In this document: one piece after another, positions 62,705 through 64,000 of the stretch | Position numbering within the stretch: position 1 is the stretch's first letter | Layout: each line of letters starts with the position of its first letter | Assembly: GCA_050331815.1 (NCBI GenBank) | Contig: JBHJGM010000001.1 | Span: 102,994 to 166,993, forward strand | DNA length: 64,000 nt | DNA from: JBHJGM01 sp050331815 | GTDB taxonomy: Bacteria > Verrucomicrobiota > Verrucomicrobiia > Opitutales > JBHJGM01 | Direction of reading: 5' to 3' | Program-made: the position numbers and the translations under genes | The notes under the pieces: model-generated | The model's input: only the letters and a program-made list of their open reading frames with translations | Databases searched by the model: none | What the model was told of the DNA's origin: nothing

Positions 62705-62795
62705 GGAGAGGTGGCTGAGTGGTCGAAAGCGCTGGTTTGCTAAACCGGTGTAGTGGTTTGCGCCGCTACCGTGGGTTCGAATCCCATCCTCTCCG
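62705..62795 (+). tRNA. tRNA-Ser (anticodon GCT)
   Basis: A 91-base tRNA with acceptor GGAGAGG pairing with CCTCTCC, anticodon loop TTGCTAA, the long variable arm of class II tRNAs and T arm GTGGG-TTCGAAT-CCCAT. Discriminator is G; CCA is not encoded. It reads AGC and AGU. Confidence 0.96.
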
Positions 62796-63187
62796 CCGGT
62801 TTTTCTCAATGCACGATTGATTAACGCTGTTTCTCAGTTCTGAAAAACAGAGAAAAGTTCGAGAACTGTCCATCTCGGGCAGCCAATCCTCCCCACCGCT
62901 AACTGGCGCGCCTGCGTTGGTTGACGGAGCGGCTTTTCTGAGAATTTTCGGCTCGTTTGCACAAGTCTTTGCCCGACGCCGACTTCCGGCATGCCCCGGC
63001 GTTCACCCGCTGCTCTCCGTTTCGCGCCTCCAGCATGGTCCACGCCTTGGACACCCACCCGTCCAGACCGCTTCCCCACTCCTCCGCCGCGAAATTCTCA
63101 CTTTCTGAGATTAACAGCACGCAGTGGTTAACAGCCGTCCAAGGCGGGGTGCGGGATGGGCGCGAAATGCAAGAGAGTTAAAAGACC
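62796..63187. other. 392-base gap between tRNA-Ser and hsdR
   Basis: No gene is supported. Two short overlapping inverted repeats lie at 62830-62855 (TTTCTC/GAGAAA) and 62835-62868 (CAGTTCT/AGAACTG). A minus-strand frame at 63120-62899 (73 codons) reads protein-like (LDGWVSKAWTMLEARNG) but ends in an Arg-rich tail and has no clear ribosome-binding site. A tRNA gene on one side and a restriction gene on the other is a common island boundary. Confidence 0.4.
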
Positions 63188-64000
63188 TCAAGCTTCAAAC
63201 TCTCTTATGTACTCCTTCCCGCGCACACGCAGGAAGATTTCGTGGGCAAGGTGTTCATGGGCTGCCGTTCGAAAAGACTTGTCGGTCATCACCCGAGAGA
63301 AAATCTCTTCATTACCCTCCATGCGTTCGATGAAGAGATCGTCCAGCATACGCTCTAGGAAGGCTGAGAAGTTGGTTAGGTTGTTGGCCTTGGCGGCCTC
63401 GACGATCTTCTCGTCTTCCTCCGCCGTGGCGCGGATCTGGTCGAAGAAAAGCTGATCGGCTTCGGTGAAGTCTGTCCCAAAACGCTCGTTGAGTTTTTGC
63501 ACGAGGGTGGAGAGGGGCACCGGGTCTTCGCGCACCATCCCAGTTCCGACATCCGTGGGCCCTTTCAGTGGATCGGCCTCCCCGTGGCGGAGGTCGATGG
63601 AGCCATCCGTCATCTGCTGGATGCGGTAGTATTTCAGGGCAACCTCATCATCCAACATGAAAGTTTCTCCGGTGTTCGGAGGTGGCAACTTCAGTAGAAG
63701 GTGGCGCACAAAGGTATAAAACTTCTCCAACTCGCTGTCTTGGTAGGGAATGATCTGCGAGAGGAAGGCGTAGAGGTTGCGAAAAGCGCTCAGTTTCCCT
63801 CGCACGTCTTCACGTTCCTCTTCGGGACATTCTCCCCACCGGCAGACGACGTTATCCAAAATGGCGTTCATCTGGCGATTGTCCGTAACGGAGTGGTCGC
63901 GCTTCACGGAATACCAGACATTCGCAAAGGCTTTCACGTCCTCCGGCGAAAAGATGCCATGCCGCATCAGCTCGTGTTGAAGTTGGGTAAGCTTATGCGG
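63188..64000 (-). CDS. hsdR: Type I restriction enzyme subunit R, C-terminal part (truncated by window edge)
   Basis: The minus strand is open from the window edge to a stop at 63188, giving 270 residues of the C-terminus of HsdR, the translocating and cleaving subunit of type I restriction systems. Characteristic stretches are FRNLYAFLSQIIPYQDSELEKFYTF in two halves, ADQLFFDQIRA and LERMLDDLFIERM. The helicase and nuclease domains lie outside. The first ATG in the frame (63967) is internal, since codons continue to 64000 without a stop. The neighbouring tRNA-Ser suggests a mobile restriction island. Confidence 0.85.
   Translation of the reverse strand, partial: PHKLTQLQHELMRHGIFSPEDVKAFANVWYSVKRDHSVTDNRQMNAILDNVVCRWGECPEEEREDVRGKLSAFRNLYAFLSQIIPYQDSELEKFYTFVRHLLLKLPPPNTGETFMLDDEVALKYYRIQQMTDGSIDLRHGEADPLKGPTDVGTGMVREDPVPLSTLVQKLNERFGTDFTEADQLFFDQIRATAEEDEKIVEAAKANNLTNFSAFLERMLDDLFIERMEGNEEIFSRVMTDKSFRTAAHEHLAHEIFLRVRGKEYIREFEA

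Noticed and set aside
62834..63181. Short frames on both strands between tRNA-Ser and hsdR
   Set aside because: They overlap one another, lack ribosome-binding sites and recognisable motifs; they are kept only as a note on the gap.

Overview
The window is GC-rich, gene-dense bacterial chromosome with mostly short intergenic gaps. It most resembles a Verrucomicrobiota genome, probably class Opitutae. Four things point that way: a double-length UvrA of about 1890 residues (a tandem duplication known from Chlamydiae, hence a PVC-like trait), a secreted protein with a VPEPST-type PEP-CTERM tail, an adjacent DUF1800/DUF1501 pair, and a free-standing double-ACT protein. No marker gene is present, so the assignment is an inference. 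I see no prophage, intact insertion sequence or CRISPR array.

Layout. 1-3.2 kb: a truncated DEAD/DEAH helicase, divergent from an overlapping trio (receiver protein, 78-residue protein, PilB/GspE ATPase). 3.2-9.7 kb: GH78 rhamnosidase, winged-helix regulator, tRNA-Arg, a membrane protein, HPF, then SDR and RluA-type genes sharing ATGA. 9.6-18.2 kb: PEP carboxylase, then a surface-glycan run (GT2, FkbM methyltransferase, sulfotransferase, secreted esterase) and a PEP-CTERM protein. 18.3-26.3 kb: CarB, a secreted SHD1-like protein, PilC/GspF, PurU and an AT-richer orphan gene. 26.4-41 kb: DUF748 protein, 2OG-Fe(II) oxygenase, DUF1800 and DUF1501 proteins, an enolase-superfamily enzyme, MFS transporter, HflX and a thioredoxin-like protein. 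41-52.4 kb: pyruvate phosphate dikinase, TatC, a small membrane protein, a four-gene run (YHS, DinB-like, NRDE/TANGO2, and an 868-residue hydrolase-DedA-ATP-grasp fusion), a methyltransferase and enolase. 52.8-64 kb: giant UvrA, TetR regulator, GH36 Sip1-type galactosidase, double-ACT protein, tRNA-Ser and the C-terminal part of a type I restriction HsdR that runs off the end.

How the genes fit together. Ppc, PpdK and enolase cover the PEP/pyruvate/oxaloacetate node. PilB and PilC belong to one pilus/secretion machine although they lie 20 kb apart. The GT2-FkbM-sulfotransferase run probably builds and decorates an exported glycan, while the GH78 and GH36 enzymes (no signal peptide evident) suggest breakdown of plant or algal oligosaccharides. 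TatC could serve the Tat-like leader of the DUF1501 protein. The strongest candidate for an undescribed system is the four-gene run at 45521-50104, ending in a single membrane protein that joins a serine hydrolase, a DedA/VTT lipid-transport-type domain and an ATP-grasp ligase.
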